Positions 63,915 through 64,000 of a DNA stretch of 64,000 nt are shown one piece after another; positions within the stretch are counted from its first letter, which is position 1; every line of letters starts with the position of its first letter. The notes under the pieces were generated by a model. It had not been told where the DNA came from, made no database searches, and worked only from the letters and a program-made list of their open reading frames with translations. Source of the stretch: CAUZJF01 sp965248605. GTDB lineage: Bacteria; Chloroflexota; Dehalococcoidia; Lucifugimonadales; CAUZJF01. The stretch lies in NCBI GenBank assembly GCA_965248605.1, contig CBDFJV010000007.1:2170001-2234000 (forward strand), written 5' to 3'. The position numbers and the translations under genes are program-made.

Positions 63915-64000
63915 GATCGGTCAACCCTCTTCCCCTCTCTGCACCCGAGCATCATGCGGACGCCTTGACCAATGGCTCGATCCCGCTTACGTCGGTGGTG

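Overview
The window is GC-rich, densely coded bacterial DNA. Its gene content fits a heterotrophic Chloroflexota, of the Dehalococcoidia/SAR202 type: a K+-type membrane pyrophosphatase, eukaryote-like GlyRS, a translin-family protein, a NAD-type isocitrate dehydrogenase, many Gfo/Idh, NHL-propeller and unusual glycosidase genes, and frequent GTG/TTG starts. This placement is inferred from gene content only; there is no rRNA or tRNA gene here.

Region 1 (1-25 kb) is rich in sugar and secondary-carbon genes. It holds a partial lactonase, UppP with a REC/zinc-ribbon regulator, an NHL-propeller lipoprotein, a CSLREA/beta-helix surface protein, an alpha/beta hydrolase, PanE, a Gfo/Idh dehydrogenase, a ROK kinase, a 12-blade NHL protein, a TIM-barrel glycosidase-like protein, a DUF5703-like glycosidase broken by a frameshift, a bicupin, an epimerase and a beta-propeller glycosidase. 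At 14.0-15.6 kb a class A beta-lactamase-like serine hydrolase gene is split by a 739-nt group II intron that carries no protein; removing it rejoins the gene exactly in frame.

Region 2 (19-51 kb) is mostly core: mnmA, rnhB, yraN-like, thiE (with an extra N-terminal domain), map, hppA, glyQS, alsD, sbcD, a TlpA-like thioredoxin, folK, folP, a carboxyltransferase cluster resembling methylmalonyl-CoA transcarboxylase, an isocitrate dehydrogenase and mdh. An IS1380 copy sits precisely on the stop codon of a Trm112-like gene, and a decayed second copy of folK lies near the intact one.

Region 3 (51.5-64 kb) is accessory and mobile: a clipped VOC protein, a small HTH protein, an ABC-2 exporter with two divergently placed permeases, a LuxR-type HTH remnant, an IS21 element, a serine recombinase cut off at the IS21 end, and two tandem IS1380 copies. 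The tandem pair splits a TIR-domain gene: its N-terminus is at the extreme right edge of the window, and deleting the two elements plus their CTAAG duplications restores one TIR reading frame. This looks like a disabled defence locus.

Short palindromic repeats of several families fill most intergenic gaps. Several genes carry single frameshifts (5.75, 16.4, 49.38 and 60.0 kb), and two conserved genes (rnhB and the isocitrate dehydrogenase) appear to start at CTG.
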